The notes below the pieces were generated by a model. That model did no database searches. It was not told where the DNA came from and worked only from the letters and a program-made list of their open reading frames with translations. A stretch of DNA of 33,669 nt from Flavobacteriales bacterium (GTDB lineage: Bacteria > Bacteroidota > Bacteroidia > Flavobacteriales > Flavobacteriaceae): positions 1 through 33,669 of the forward strand of contig JAHENA010000025.1 of NCBI GenBank assembly GCA_024643405.1, given 5' to 3'. Below, one piece after another: positions 32,937-33,669 of the stretch. The number at the start of each line of letters is the position of its first letter. The first letter of the stretch is position 1. A program made the position numbers and the translations under genes.

Positions 32937-33669
32937 ATGATTATAGACGTTCACACCCATATTAACAATTACCATGAAGACAGAGTCGCTTCACTGAATG
33001 ATTGCCTTGATAAACTCACAGAAACCATGCTTGAAAATAAGGTAGATTATTCTTTAGTGTTATCTTCTTATAAAGTCAATGAGCACAGGCCTAGCACAAA
33101 ACAAGTGGTAGAAGCCATTAGTGGTCGTGATAATCTTGGGGTCGTTGCAGGTATTAGTTATCTTAACTATAATCACAGAGATTTAAAAGAGATTGGGGAC
33201 TATTTAGAATCTGGCCTTATTAAAGGCTTAAAATTTTATCCCGGTTATGAGCCTTTTTACCCAAATGATATTAGGTTAAAAGTTGTTTACGATATGGCTA
33301 TGGAGTTTGATGTGCCTGTAATGTTTCATTCAGGCGATACGTATGCACCCACCGGGAAAATTAAATTCTCACACCCAATTCATATAGATGATTTAGCAGT
33401 TGATTATCCAGATTTAAAAATTGTTATTTGTCACGTTGGAAACCCATGGATAAAAGACTGTATGGAAGTAGTGTACAAAAACGAAAACGTACATGCAGAT
33501 ATTTCGGGATTAGTTCTAGGCGATTTTTCAGATAAGTTTGAACGCTACATGAAAAAAGAAATTGAAGAAATGATTACCTATGCGGGCGACCCAAAATATT
33601 TACTTTATGGAACAGACTGGCCTATATCGAACATGAAATCCTATTTAAAATTTATGAATCAGCTGGAAC
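32937..33669 (+). CDS. Amidohydrolase family protein, N-terminal part (cut by window edge)
   Basis: Metal-dependent TIM-barrel hydrolase of the amidohydrolase-2 type. The 244 visible codons run off the right edge. The ATG at 32937 opens MIIDVHTHIN with the HxH metal motif. Further visible blocks are GLIKGLKFYPGYEPFYPND (with the Lys at the bridging position), VPVMFHSGDTY (His), IVICHVGNPW (His) and LLYGTDWPIS with the likely catalytic Asp. All expected ligands are present in the visible part. The substrate cannot be told from sequence; related proteins act as decarboxylases or lactonases. It lies 90 bases after the DUF481 gene. Confidence 0.85.
   Translation, partial: MIIDVHTHINNYHEDRVASLNDCLDKLTETMLENKVDYSLVLSSYKVNEHRPSTKQVVEAISGRDNLGVVAGISYLNYNHRDLKEIGDYLESGLIKGLKFYPGYEPFYPNDIRLKVVYDMAMEFDVPVMFHSGDTYAPTGKIKFSHPIHIDDLAVDYPDLKIVICHVGNPWIKDCMEVVYKNENVHADISGLVLGDFSDKFERYMKKEIEEMITYAGDPKYLLYGTDWPISNMKSYLKFMNQLE

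Noticed and set aside
1-33669. Mobile elements, CRISPR arrays, prophage or defence genes
   Set aside because: No transposase, integrase, direct repeat array or defence-type domain was seen; all genes read as core or metabolic, and base use looks even.

Overview
The window is AT-rich and densely coded, and it looks like a chromosomal segment of a member of the Bacteroidota, most likely a marine Flavobacteriaceae. The reasons are an alternative complex III operon joined to an aa3-type oxidase, promoter elements of the Bacteroidota form TTG-N17-23-TAnnTTTG, a long charged IF-2 N-terminus, a short NusA, and several proteins typical of the phylum (DUF2723, SPOR, DUF481/YdiY-like). No mobile element, prophage, CRISPR array or sign of recent transfer was seen. 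No gap between genes exceeds about 240 bases.

Region 1 (1-10087, minus strand) is a respiratory operon read from right to left: actA, actB, actC, actD, actE, actF, then cytochrome oxidase subunit II and the N-terminal part of subunit I, which runs off the left edge. Together these oxidise menaquinol, pass electrons through c hemes to the CuA site, and reduce oxygen. ActA is a fusion of a mono-heme cytochrome c domain to the penta-heme part. Subunit II carries Lys where the CuA motif usually has Glu. Region 2 (10157-15239) holds a small exported SPOR protein, a bidirectional terminator, and the rimP-nusA-infB operon, which has a terminator-like hairpin just before rimP.

Region 3 (15251-22172) holds a two-domain universal stress protein and a tRNA-Gln(UUG) with its own promoter and terminator. 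It continues with a large DUF2723 GT-C-like membrane protein closely followed by a NodB-type deacetylase, a cysteine-free thioredoxin-like protein that overlaps the deacetylase end, and a membrane metallophosphoesterase. Region 4 (22280-28756) holds cutC, a Tat-type glycosylasparaginase, and a compact cyanophycin module: synthetase cphA, cyanophycinase cphB (divergent), and an isoaspartyl peptidase (convergent with cphB). These three cover synthesis, depolymerisation and dipeptide hydrolysis of a nitrogen reserve polymer. Region 5 (28859-33669) holds polA, a DUF481-like outer membrane protein and a partial amidohydrolase.

The strongest leads are the complete cyanophycin cycle in a heterotrophic bacteroidete with a second Thr-asparaginase next to it, the cysteine-free thioredoxin, the DUF2723-deacetylase pair, the hairpin in the rimP leader, and the altered CuA motif. 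All calls come from reading the sequence; no database search was run.
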